Of a stretch of DNA of 64,000 nt, positions 44,850 to 53,536 are shown one piece after another; within the stretch, counting starts at the first letter, position 1, and each line of letters begins with the position of its first letter. Location of the stretch: assembly GCF_002210105.1 (NCBI RefSeq), contig NZ_AQQU01000002.1:248001-312000 (forward strand), written 5' to 3'. Made by a program: the position numbers and the translations under genes. This DNA comes from Oceanicola sp. 22II-s10i (lineage in GTDB: Bacteria; Pseudomonadota; Alphaproteobacteria; Rhodobacterales; Rhodobacteraceae). Below the pieces are notes generated by a model. It was not told the DNA's origin, ran no database searches, and saw nothing but the letters and a program-made list of their open reading frames with translations.

Positions 44850-45761
44850 ATGCAAAACACAGCCAGCGCTTCCCCCTCGGCGGGGAATCCCCCTAAGCTG
44901 CGGCAAAGGGGAGATTCCGAGATAAACGCTGCCGCTTCGATCGACCTGCCGGACCACGGTCTGCGCCCGCCGCGTGCGCGGGGCGAGATCGTCGTGACGG
45001 CCGTGCCGCGCGGCGGACGCTCGCGGATCGGGCGTCTGCGGCAGCAGGGGTCCTTCAAGGCGCTCTTCCCCCATGGCGCGCGCCAGTCACTGCAGGCCGT
45101 GTTCCTGAACACGGCGGGCGGGATCACCGGCGGCGACCGGTTCCTGCTGACCGCGGGGGCCGAGACGGGGGCGCACCTCGTCATGACCAGCCAGGCGGCG
45201 GAACGGGCCTATCGCGCGCAGCCGGACGAGGTCGGGCGGCTGACCTCGCGGCTGAGCGTGGCCGGGGGCGCGCGGCTGGACTGGCTGCCGCAGGAGACGA
45301 TCCTGTTCGAGGGCGCCGCGCTGGAGCGGCGGATCGAGGCGGATGTCGCGGGCGACGGGCGGTTTCTGGCGGTGGAGCCGGTGATCTTTGGCCGGGCCGC
45401 CATGGGCGAGGTGGTGCATGACGCATCGCTGACCGACCACTGGCGCATCCGCCGCGACGGGCGGCTGATCTATGCGGATAGCCTGCGGCTGAGCGGCGAC
45501 ATCGCCGCGCGGCTGGCCGATCCGGCGGTGGCCGACGGCGGCATGGCGCTGGCCTCGATGGTGCTTGTCGCGCCTGGGGCCGAGGATTTTTGTAGCCAAC
45601 TCAATGACCTGATGGGCGAAGCTGGTGCGGCCAGCGCTCCGCGCGACGGCGTGCTGGTGGCGCGCTTCGTGGCGGCGGACGGCTTTGCGCTGCGCCGCGC
45701 CCTGATCCCAGCGATCCGTCTGCTGACGGGTGACGACATACCAAGACCGTGGATGCTCTGA
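44850..45761 (+). CDS. ureD: urease accessory protein UreD
   Basis: A 303-residue urease activation factor (scaffold that, with UreF and UreG, delivers nickel to UreC). [27 protein letters not shown], then [17 protein letters not shown] and [20 protein letters not shown] are the typical UreD/UreH blocks. The first 35-40 residues ([19 protein letters not shown]) look non-homologous. ATG 44850 has no RBS and is in the shadow of a terminator hairpin; a GGGGAG site (44908-44913) precedes an in-frame ATA at 44922. It begins the operon and ends 1 nt before ureA. Confidence 0.92.
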   Translation: MQNTASASPSAGNPPKLRQRGDSEINAAASIDLPDHGLRPPRARGEIVVTAVPRGGRSRIGRLRQQGSFKALFPHGARQSLQAVFLNTAGGITGGDRFLLTAGAETGAHLVMTSQAAERAYRAQPDEVGRLTSRLSVAGGARLDWLPQETILFEGAALERRIEADVAGDGRFLAVEPVIFGRAAMGEVVHDASLTDHWRIRRDGRLIYADSLRLSGDIAARLADPAVADGGMALASMVLVAPGAEDFCSQLNDLMGEAGAASAPRDGVLVARFVAADGFALRRALIPAIRLLTGDDIPRPWML

Positions 45762-45762
45762 C

Positions 45763-46065
45763 ATGCAACTGACACCGAGAGAGAAGGACAAGCTGCTGGT
45801 CGCGATGGCCGCCGAAGTGGCGCGCAAGCGGCTGGCGCGGGGGGTGAAACTGAACCACCCCGAGGCGATCGCGCTGATCACCGACGCGGTGGTCGAGGGC
45901 GCGCGCGATGGCCGCTCGGTCGCCGACATGATGGAGGCCGGTGCCCATGTCATCACCGCTGACCAGTGCATGGAGGGCATCGCCGAGATGATCCACGAAG
46001 TGCAGGTCGAAGCGACCTTTCCGGACGGGACCAAGCTGGTCACCGTCCATAATCCGATCCGTTGA
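45763..46065 (+). CDS. ureA: urease subunit gamma UreA
   Basis: A 100-residue structural subunit. [39 protein letters not shown] and [20 protein letters not shown] are near-invariant in the family, ending [19 protein letters not shown]. It forms the (UreABC)3 urease with UreB and UreC. It starts 1 nt after the ureD stop; the 36-residue ORF follows it. Confidence 0.97.
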   Translation: MQLTPREKDKLLVAMAAEVARKRLARGVKLNHPEAIALITDAVVEGARDGRSVADMMEAGAHVITADQCMEGIAEMIHEVQVEATFPDGTKLVTVHNPIR

Positions 46066-46088
46066 ACGACGTCAGACAGGGGATGAAA

Positions 46089-46199
46089 ATGATTGATCTG
46101 CTTAAGGAAATTGCCATCCGCCTCGGCCTTGCCGGGCCCCAGCCGCAACCGATCCCGATCCCGGTCCGTGCAGAGGCACCGCGCCGTGATCCCCGGTGA
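46089..46199 (+). CDS. 36-residue unrecognised ORF between ureA and ureB
   Basis: This small gene reads [16 protein letters not shown] followed by [20 protein letters not shown]. An AGGGG (46078-46082) is placed 6 nt before the ATG at 46089; an earlier ATG at 46083 is immediately beside that site and less likely. It ends inside ureB, overlapping it by 14 nt in another frame, so translation is probably coupled to ureB. An amphipathic N-terminal helix and a Pro-rich tail are predicted. It resembles no family I know, and is below usual annotation length. Confidence 0.55.
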   Translation: MIDLLKEIAIRLGLAGPQPQPIPIPVRAEAPRRDPR

Positions 46200-46491
46200 G
46201 GTCTTTCCCGCCGAGGGCACGCTGACACTCAACGAAGGGCGCGATGCGATCACGCTGATGGTGGCGAACACCGGGGACCGTCCCGTGCAGGTCGGCAGCC
46301 ATTACCACTTCGCCGAGACGAACCCGGCGCTCGATTTCGACCGGGCGGCGGCGCGGGGCATGCGGCTGGACATCGCGGCGGGGACCGCGGTGCGGTTCGA
46401 ACCGGGCCAGCGGCGCGAGGTCAACCTGATCGCGATCTCGGGCGATCGCAGGATTTTCGGTTTCAACCAGGCGGTTATGGGCGATCTCTGA
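46186..46491 (+). CDS. ureB: urease subunit beta UreB
   Basis: A 101-residue structural subunit, starting with GTG ([19 protein letters not shown]). [20 protein letters not shown] and [20 protein letters not shown] are invariant UreB segments, and it ends [14 protein letters not shown]. Only the N-terminus is short relative to proteins starting with a longer tail. The GTG at 46186 lies inside the 36-residue ORF; GAGG 10 nt upstream is its RBS. Confidence 0.95.
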   Translation: MIPGEVFPAEGTLTLNEGRDAITLMVANTGDRPVQVGSHYHFAETNPALDFDRAAARGMRLDIAAGTAVRFEPGQRREVNLIAISGDRRIFGFNQAVMGDL

Positions 46492-46521
46492 TCCGCCGCC
46501 GGGCACAGGAAAGGGTAGAAG

Positions 46522-46800
46522 ATGTTCACGCCAGACGCATTTACCGCCATTCCGGCCGCCTACGTCCGGGTCTGCACCCGCATGGCCGAGCAGCAGCTGA
46601 GGGTGATGACCGTCTTTACCCGCGCCATGTTGCAGCCGAACCCGTTTTTCGCCGCTCTGGCCGCTCAGTCCGGAGAGGAGCGGGTCACACCGCCCAAGGC
46701 GACGCCGGCGCCCGAGCCCCGTGCGGGACGCCCCAAGGCTGCCGCCGCACCCTCGCGCGCGCGCCGCAAGCCCGCCACACCGCCCACGATGCCCGTCTGA
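46522..46800 (+). CDS. 92-residue unrecognised protein between ureB and ureC
   Basis: Starts MFTPDAFTAIPAAYVRVCTR, has an amphipathic, phasin-like helical segment (MAEQQLRVMTVFTRAML, then PNPFFAALAA), and ends in a basic Ala/Pro-rich tail (RAGRPKAAAAPSRARRKPAT). An AAAGGG RBS is 5-6 nt before the ATG. It lies inside the urease operon, 30 nt after ureB and 30 nt before ureC, so it is coexpressed. No family is recognised; the phasin resemblance is only in helix pattern. Confidence 0.65.
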   Translation: MFTPDAFTAIPAAYVRVCTRMAEQQLRVMTVFTRAMLQPNPFFAALAAQSGEERVTPPKATPAPEPRAGRPKAAAAPSRARRKPATPPTMPV

Positions 46801-46830
46801 CACGCGCCTCAGAGTTCAGGAGACAGCGCA

Positions 46831-48540
<1,710 letters not shown>

Positions 48541-48545
48541 TCCGT

Positions 48546-49160
48546 ATGTTACTGCTTCGATCCTTCGCCTGTGCCGTCGCGCTGTCCAGCGCGGCACAGG
48601 CCGATTGCCCGACAGCCGCCGATGCCGCGACCGGCATCACCCTGCACCAGCAATGGGGGCAGATGGACCTGTTCCAGGTCATCAGTCCGGAACTGACCGC
48701 CTACAGCTACCGCGACGGCGGGAATGTCACGACGCTGGTGCTGATGGCGCGCGGCGTCTACGTGCTGGAGCGCGTCTATACCAACAGCTCGACGGCGCCG
48801 AGCCGCGTCAGCTTTGCCTTCGACATGACGCCGGACGACATGCCGGTGCCCGAGGCGGGCCTGACCTGGGAGGTCAAGGCAATTGCCAGCGGGCAGGAGG
48901 GCGCGACATGGCCCGAGACCCATGTCTATGCCTTCGGCGAGGAAACCGAGATCGGCATCGGCCCCTGCACCTATCGCGCGATCCCCTTCACGCTGACGGC
49001 GAAATACGAGGACGAGGCCGACTGGCAGGAGGCGTCCTATTACCTGCCCGACCTCGGGTTCGGCTTCATCACCAATTCGCCCGACGGCGAGGGCGGGCGG
49101 ATCGACTATCTTCAGAGCACCATCGGCCGCTTCGGCGACCTGGACCTCTACAGGGAATGA
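48546..49160 (+). CDS. exported protein of unknown function after ureC
   Basis: A 204-residue protein with a signal peptide (LLLRSFACAVALSSAAQA) and a mature region rich in beta strands (GNVTTLVLMARGVYVLERVY, then YTNSSTAPSRVSFAFDMT). CTYRAIPFTLTAKYEDEADW and YYLPDLGFGFITNSPDG are in the C-terminal half. It starts 5 nt after the ureC stop, with a weak RBS. I know no homologous function; a periplasmic role unrelated to urease is as likely as a linked one. Confidence 0.6.
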   Translation: MLLLRSFACAVALSSAAQADCPTAADAATGITLHQQWGQMDLFQVISPELTAYSYRDGGNVTTLVLMARGVYVLERVYTNSSTAPSRVSFAFDMTPDDMPVPEAGLTWEVKAIASGQEGATWPETHVYAFGEETEIGIGPCTYRAIPFTLTAKYEDEADWQEASYYLPDLGFGFITNSPDGEGGRIDYLQSTIGRFGDLDLYRE

Positions 49161-49286
49161 CAGGAGTTTCTGCGTTGCAGCATTTGCATGGCGGGATTGA
49201 GGGATTGTCCGTGGCAAGGGAAGCCAAGCTGACCTATCTTAAGCGTCAAGGGAGGAAACCGAACCTGACGCATACAGAGGTTTCCA

Positions 49287-49508
49287 ATGGCACAGGCACA
49301 AGTTATCGACACCCGTTCCGGCTTTCGCGGCCGTCTGGACACGTTCTTCTCGGCATTCGCCCAGGGCTTCAACGCCTATGTGGAAAGCCGGTCGCGCGTG
49401 GCACAGATCCACAAGCTGAACGCACTGTCCGACGCCGAACTGGCGAAACGCGGTATCACCCGCGATGGCATTCCGGCCTACGTATTCCGCGATCTGTTCT
49501 ACATCTGA
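49287..49508 (+). CDS. DUF1127 small protein
   Basis: A 73-residue protein with the DUF1127 core SRSRVAQIHKLNALSDAELA followed by KRGITRDGIPAYVFRDLFYI. The N-terminal half is AQVIDTRSGFRGRLDTFFSA. In Rhodobacter sphaeroides, DUF1127 proteins such as CcaF1 affect RNA and stress regulation. The ATG has no strong RBS other than AGAGG. A 126-bp noncoding spacer precedes it, so it may have its own promoter rather than belonging to the urease operon. Confidence 0.82.
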   Translation: MAQAQVIDTRSGFRGRLDTFFSAFAQGFNAYVESRSRVAQIHKLNALSDAELAKRGITRDGIPAYVFRDLFYI

Positions 49509-49539
49509 TCGCTGACGGGTCCGAACCGGGGCAGGGGCG

Positions 49540-50115
49540 ATGAGCGCCGCCGCCCCGGTCCCCGCGCACCACGTCGTGCGCGCCTATGACGGGACGCCCG
49601 CGGATCGCGTGCGGCTCGACTATGACGGCCGGTTCCTGCGCCGCAAGGTGCTGACGGGCGAGGGCGGACTGCGCATCCTCGTCGATCTGGACCAGACCGT
49701 ATCGCTGGACGAAGGCGACGCCTTCGTTCTGGACGACGGGCGCCATGTCGCCGTCGTCGCGGATGCCGAACCGCTGACCGAGGTCTCCGGCCCCGACCTG
49801 CCGCGTCTGGCCTGGCACATCGGCAACCGGCACACCCCCTGCGAGATTTCATCCGACGGCCTGCGCATAAGGCGCGACCGGGTGATGTCCGACATGCTGG
49901 CCCGTCTCGGCGCGACGCTGACCGACCTCACCGCGCCGTTCCGGCCCGAAGGCGGGGCCTACGGCCACGGCCGCACCCATGGCCACAGCCACGGCGAGGC
50001 CGAGGGCGGTCCGCACCGGCACCCCCATCATCACGACCACGATCATGGGCACGACCATGACCACGATCATGCGCACGGCCACAGCCACGGCCATTCCCAC
50101 GGTCATGGCCACTGA
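49540..50115 (+). CDS. ureE: urease nickel chaperone UreE with long His-rich tail
   Basis: A 191-residue metallochaperone. The N-terminal peptide-binding half spans residues 10-70 and the metal-binding half follows (LAWHIGNRHTPCEISSDGLR), with the conserved His at the dimer interface. The C-terminus from residue 141 contains 22 His in 51 residues (HGHSHG, HPHHHDHDHGHD and so on), a storage tail for Ni2+. It overlaps ureF by 11 nt, so the His-tail codons are read in another frame by the start of UreF. Confidence 0.95.
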   Translation: MSAAAPVPAHHVVRAYDGTPADRVRLDYDGRFLRRKVLTGEGGLRILVDLDQTVSLDEGDAFVLDDGRHVAVVADAEPLTEVSGPDLPRLAWHIGNRHTPCEISSDGLRIRRDRVMSDMLARLGATLTDLTAPFRPEGGAYGHGRTHGHSHGEAEGGPHRHPHHHDHDHGHDHDHDHAHGHSHGHSHGHGH

Positions 50116-50746
50116 TCCTGCCCTGATCCTGCATCAATGGCTGTCCCCCGCTTTCCCGGTGGGGGCCTTCGCCTATTCCCACGGTATGGAGTGGGAGGTC
50201 GCGGCGGGACGTCTGCCGGATGTCTCCGCCGTGGCGCGCTGGCTCGACACCTGCCTGACGCAGGGCGCCGGCCGCAACGACGCGATCCTGCTCGCCGCCG
50301 CCTACCGCGCCGAGCCCGTCGGCCTGCCGGACCTCGCCGATCTGGCCGAGGCGCTCGCCCCCTCGCGTGAACGGCGCGAGGAGACGATGGGGCAGGGCCG
50401 CGCCTTCACCGCCACCGTCAACGCGCTCCACGGCCTCGACCTGCCCGCGATGGCCTACCCGGTCGCGCTCGGCCGCGCCGCCGCCGCGCTCGATCTGCCG
50501 CTCGACCTGACGCTGCGGCTGTTCCTGCAGGCCTTCGCCGCCAACCTCGTTTCCGCCGCCACCCGGCTGGTGCCCCTCGGCCAGACCGAGGCGCAGAAAT
50601 GCCTCGCCGGGTTGGGCCCCCTCATCGAAACCCTTGCGGAACAGGCCGCGCCGGGCGATCCTGAGCGGATCGGGGGCGCGGTGCCGATGATCGACATCGC
50701 CTCCATGCGACACGAAACCCAGGGGACGCGGCTCTTCCGCTCATGA
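50105..50746 (+). CDS. ureF: urease accessory protein UreF
   Basis: A 213-residue all-helical protein that gates nickel insertion with UreD and UreG. LHQWLSPAFPVGAFAYSHGM and LPDVSAVARWLDTCLTQGAG are conserved, as is RAAAALDLPLDLTLRLFLQ. The ATG at 50105 is inside the ureE His tail. It ends by 4-nt overlap with the 133-residue ORF. An internal stop-free upstream frame exists only because of the His-rich codons. Confidence 0.95.
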   Translation: MATDPALILHQWLSPAFPVGAFAYSHGMEWEVAAGRLPDVSAVARWLDTCLTQGAGRNDAILLAAAYRAEPVGLPDLADLAEALAPSRERREETMGQGRAFTATVNALHGLDLPAMAYPVALGRAAAALDLPLDLTLRLFLQAFAANLVSAATRLVPLGQTEAQKCLAGLGPLIETLAEQAAPGDPERIGGAVPMIDIASMRHETQGTRLFRS

Positions 50747-51144
50747 CCGACTTCGTCAGGCTTACCCCGCTCTACAACGGGTCATGGTTCGCCCGTGCGC
50801 GGGACACGCATTCCATAGCCCTCATCGGACCCCGCTCCATTCCCATTCTGCAGGACTGGGAGGACGGCGCGCTGGACTGGCAGGCGGAACCCGAACCCCG
50901 CTTCGAGCAGATCGCCGATCCCGCCGCCGGAACACCCTGGTGGATGGAGCCGAAGCACGAGGACTGGCGCGCCCAGCTGGAACCCGAGACGGTAGTCTGG
51001 GTGCGGCTGATGTTCCGGCTCAAGGACAAGGACGGCACGCCCGTGCCCGGACGCAGCAAGGGCATCTGGCGGATCGGCACCTCGGAAATCGACGCGCACC
51101 GGATCCTGCTGACGTTCAGCGAACGTCTGGGTGACGTGCATTGA
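50743..51144 (+). CDS. 133-residue unrecognised protein between ureF and ureG
   Basis: MTDFVRLTPLYNGSWFARAR opens the protein. ALDWQAEPEPRFEQI, PWWMEPKHEDWRAQLEPE and VWVRLMFRLKDKDGTPV follow, ending GTSEIDAHRILLTFSERLG. It is Trp- and Glu-rich, without signal peptide, Cys or clear domain. ATGA overlap with ureF and 27 nt to ureG put it inside the accessory block. It may aid nickel insertion or just be cotranscribed; I cannot name a family. Confidence 0.65.
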   Translation: MTDFVRLTPLYNGSWFARARDTHSIALIGPRSIPILQDWEDGALDWQAEPEPRFEQIADPAAGTPWWMEPKHEDWRAQLEPETVVWVRLMFRLKDKDGTPVPGRSKGIWRIGTSEIDAHRILLTFSERLGDVH

Positions 51145-51171
51145 CCCGGCTTCATCGAAAGGACAGCTGAC

Positions 51172-51795
51172 ATGACCTCTCCCAACGGTCCCCTGCGCAT
51201 CGGCCTCGGCGGCCCGGTCGGCGCGGGCAAGACGACCCTGACGGCGGCGATCTCGCGTGCGCTGCGCGACCACGTCTCGATGGCGGTGGTGACGAACGAC
51301 ATCTACACGCAGGAAGACGCCGAGGCGCTGGTCCGGATGCAGGCGCTGCCCTCGGACCGGATCATGGGGGTCGAGACGGGGGGCTGCCCGCATACGGCGA
51401 TCCGCGAGGACGCTTCGATCAACCTCGACGCCATCGCCAAGCTGCGGGCGCGCTTCCCGGACCTCGACCTCGTGCTGGTGGAATCGGGCGGCGACAACCT
51501 GTCGGCCACCTTCTCGCCGGAACTGGTCGACATGACGATCTACGTGATCGACGTGGCCGCGGGCGAGGAAATCCCGCGCAAGGGCGGCCCGGCCATCACC
51601 CGCTCCGACATCCTCGTCATCAACAAGACCGACCTCGCGCCCTATGTCGGCTCGGACCTGAAGGTCATGGAACGCGACGCCACGAAGCAGCGGCAGGGCC
51701 GCCCCTTCGTCTTCACCAACCTCAAGACCGGCGATGGCCTGCCCGAGGTCCTGCGCCTGATCGAGGAAATCGGCGGCCTCTCCGTCCCCGCCTGA
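51172..51795 (+). CDS. ureG: urease accessory GTPase UreG
   Basis: A 207-residue SIMIBI GTPase. The P-loop is [11 protein letters not shown] (residues 13-23); [16 protein letters not shown], then [20 protein letters not shown] contains the Cys-Pro-His nickel/GTP switch; [20 protein letters not shown] and [12 protein letters not shown] (guanine specificity) follow. It couples GTP hydrolysis to nickel delivery. It ends the operon; a dispersed repeat copy follows. Confidence 0.97.
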   Translation: MTSPNGPLRIGLGGPVGAGKTTLTAAISRALRDHVSMAVVTNDIYTQEDAEALVRMQALPSDRIMGVETGGCPHTAIREDASINLDAIAKLRARFPDLDLVLVESGGDNLSATFSPELVDMTIYVIDVAAGEEIPRKGGPAITRSDILVINKTDLAPYVGSDLKVMERDATKQRQGRPFVFTNLKTGDGLPEVLRLIEEIGGLSVPA

Positions 51796-51836
51796 CCCGC
51801 CAGCCGCTCGTCACACCTTGCGGAGTGTCTCGCAGG

Positions 51837-51916
51837 TCCCCTGCTTCTTCTGGTTCCAAATACCTTCGGGGGTGAATTGCGGGCATCGCCCGCAAGAGGG
51901 GGCAGACAGCCCCCTC
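51837..51916 (+). repeat. dispersed intergenic repeat, copy D
   Basis: Starts TCCCCTGCTTCTTCTGG, then TTCCAAATACCTTCGGGGG, TGAATTGCGGGC, GCCCGCAAGAGGGGGC and AGACAGCCCCC. Nearly identical to copy B on the minus strand (5887-5965) and sharing the first 40 bp with A and C. Located after ureG, before trkH. Confidence 0.7.
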
Positions 51917-51978
51917 GCGCCCCCGGCCACCCGCACCACCGCTTGACAGAAACACCCCCCTCAGCCAAGCCTCGCCCA

Positions 51979-53427
51979 ATGTTCGACATGCGCCCCGTAG
52001 GATATGTGATCGGTCTGCTGACCGCGGTCCTCGGGGCCACGATGATCATTCCGCTGATCGTCGACATCGCCGAGGGGCGGGGCCACTGGCCGGTCTTCTT
52101 CGAATCCATGCTGATCTCGGTCCTGTGCGGCGGGATCACCGCGCTGTCCTGCCGGAACGGGCTGAAGGAGGGGCTGACGCTCCAGCAGACCTTCCTGCTC
52201 ACCACGCTGGTCTGGGTCGTGCTGCCGCTCTTCGGCGCGCTGCCGTTCATGCTGGGCGCGACCGACGCGCGCCCCGTGGACGCCTTCTTCGAGGCGATGT
52301 CGGGCCTGACCACCACCGGCTCCACCGTCTTCACCGGCCTCGACAGCCTGCCGCGCGGGATCCTGCTGTGGCGGGGTATCCTGCAGTGGCTGGGCGGGAT
52401 CGGCATCATCGTCGTGGCGATGGTTTTCCTGCCCGAGCTGCGGGTCGGGGGGATGCAGGTGTTCCGTTCCGAAGCCTTCGAGACGATGGGCAAGATCCTG
52501 CCCCGCGCCACCGCCATCGCCTCGCAGATCTCGGTGATCTACGTCGGGCTGACGCTGGCCTGCGCACTGACATACATCCTGCTGGGGATGGGCACCTTCG
52601 ACGCCACCGTCCATGCGCTGACGACCGTTTCGACGGGCGGGTTCTCGACCCGCGACGCGTCCTTCGGTGCCTTCTCCGGGCCGATGGAATACGCGGCCTC
52701 GGTCTTCATGATCCTCGCCGCGCTGCCCTTCGTGCGTTACGTGCAGATGCTGAACGGCAACCGGACGGCCCTGTTCCGGGACGTTCAGGTGCGCGGGTTC
52801 ATGTGGGTGATGCTGGTTCTGATCGGGGTCAGCTGGGTCGCGCTGCTGCACATCTTTCCGCACCACTGGGAAAAGAGCCTGCGCGAGGCGCTGTTCAACA
52901 TCACCTCGATCATCTCGGGCACCGGCTATGCCAGCGTCGATTACATGACCTGGGGGCCGTTCCTGATCACCATCTTCTTCTTCATCGGGCTGGTCGGCGG
53001 CTGCGCGGGCTCGACTGCCTGTTCGGTCAAGATCTTCCGCTACCAGATCCTGATCGCTTCGGTCCGGGCGCAGATCCAGCGCATCCACGCGCCCCATGCC
53101 ATCGTCACCCCGCGCTACGACGGCCGGCGGCTGTCGGACGAGGTGCTGGGGTCGGTGATGACCTTCTTCGTGTTCTTCGTGGTGACGCTCGGCGTGCTGT
53201 CGGTGGCGCTGGCGCTGACCGGGCTGGATTTCGTCACCTCGATCTCGGGCGCGGCGACGGCGATCGGGAACATCGGGCCGGGCCTGGGGGAGATCATCGG
53301 CCCGGCGGGCACCTTCGCGCCGCTGAACGACACGGCGAAGTGGATCCTGGCGGTCGCCATGCTGGTCGGACGGCTGGAGCTGATGGCGGTCTACGTCATC
53401 CTGACGGTGAATTTCTGGCGGAGCTGA
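51979..53427 (+). CDS. trkH: Trk/Ktr potassium uptake protein TrkH
   Basis: A 482-residue membrane protein with about ten transmembrane helices and four selectivity-filter-like pore loops (TTTGSTVFTGLDSLP; TVSTGGFSTRDASFG; SGTGYASVDY; AAIGNIGPGLGEIIGP). LLWRGILQWLGGIGIIVVAM and FFIGLVGGCAGSTACSVK are conserved. It imports K+ with a cytoplasmic TrkA partner, which is not seen here. ATG 51979 (MFDMRPVGYVIGL) is chosen; the longer frame from 51877 runs into the repeat. Confidence 0.95.
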   Translation: MFDMRPVGYVIGLLTAVLGATMIIPLIVDIAEGRGHWPVFFESMLISVLCGGITALSCRNGLKEGLTLQQTFLLTTLVWVVLPLFGALPFMLGATDARPVDAFFEAMSGLTTTGSTVFTGLDSLPRGILLWRGILQWLGGIGIIVVAMVFLPELRVGGMQVFRSEAFETMGKILPRATAIASQISVIYVGLTLACALTYILLGMGTFDATVHALTTVSTGGFSTRDASFGAFSGPMEYAASVFMILAALPFVRYVQMLNGNRTALFRDVQVRGFMWVMLVLIGVSWVALLHIFPHHWEKSLREALFNITSIISGTGYASVDYMTWGPFLITIFFFIGLVGGCAGSTACSVKIFRYQILIASVRAQIQRIHAPHAIVTPRYDGRRLSDEVLGSVMTFFVFFVVTLGVLSVALALTGLDFVTSISGAATAIGNIGPGLGEIIGPAGTFAPLNDTAKWILAVAMLVGRLELMAVYVILTVNFWRS

Positions 53428-53458
53428 TTGCGCCGGCCGGGGGGCCGTCGCGCGGGAT

Positions 53459-53525
53459 CGAAGCATCCGGGCATCGAGCCCGGATGCTTCGGCCTCCGGC
53501 GGGAGTTTGTCTGGCCAGATGAAGC
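53459..53525. terminator. bidirectional terminator hairpin with trailing repeat-like element
   Basis: A perfect 14-bp stem: CGAAGCATCCGGGC (53459-53472) and GCCCGGATGCTTCG (53478-53491), with an ATCGA loop. It lies between convergent trkH and glyS. It is followed by GGCCTCCGGCGGGAGTTTG and TCTGGCCAGATGAAG, an element I believe recurs in other Rhodobacteraceae genomes but that occurs only once in this window. No long U-tract is present in either direction. Confidence 0.7.
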
Positions 53526-53536
53526 CGGGGTGGTTG

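Noticed and set aside
49979-50110. Thr/Ile-rich frame preceding UreF
   Set aside because: It is the +1 reading of the UreE His-rich codons, not an N-terminal extension of UreF.
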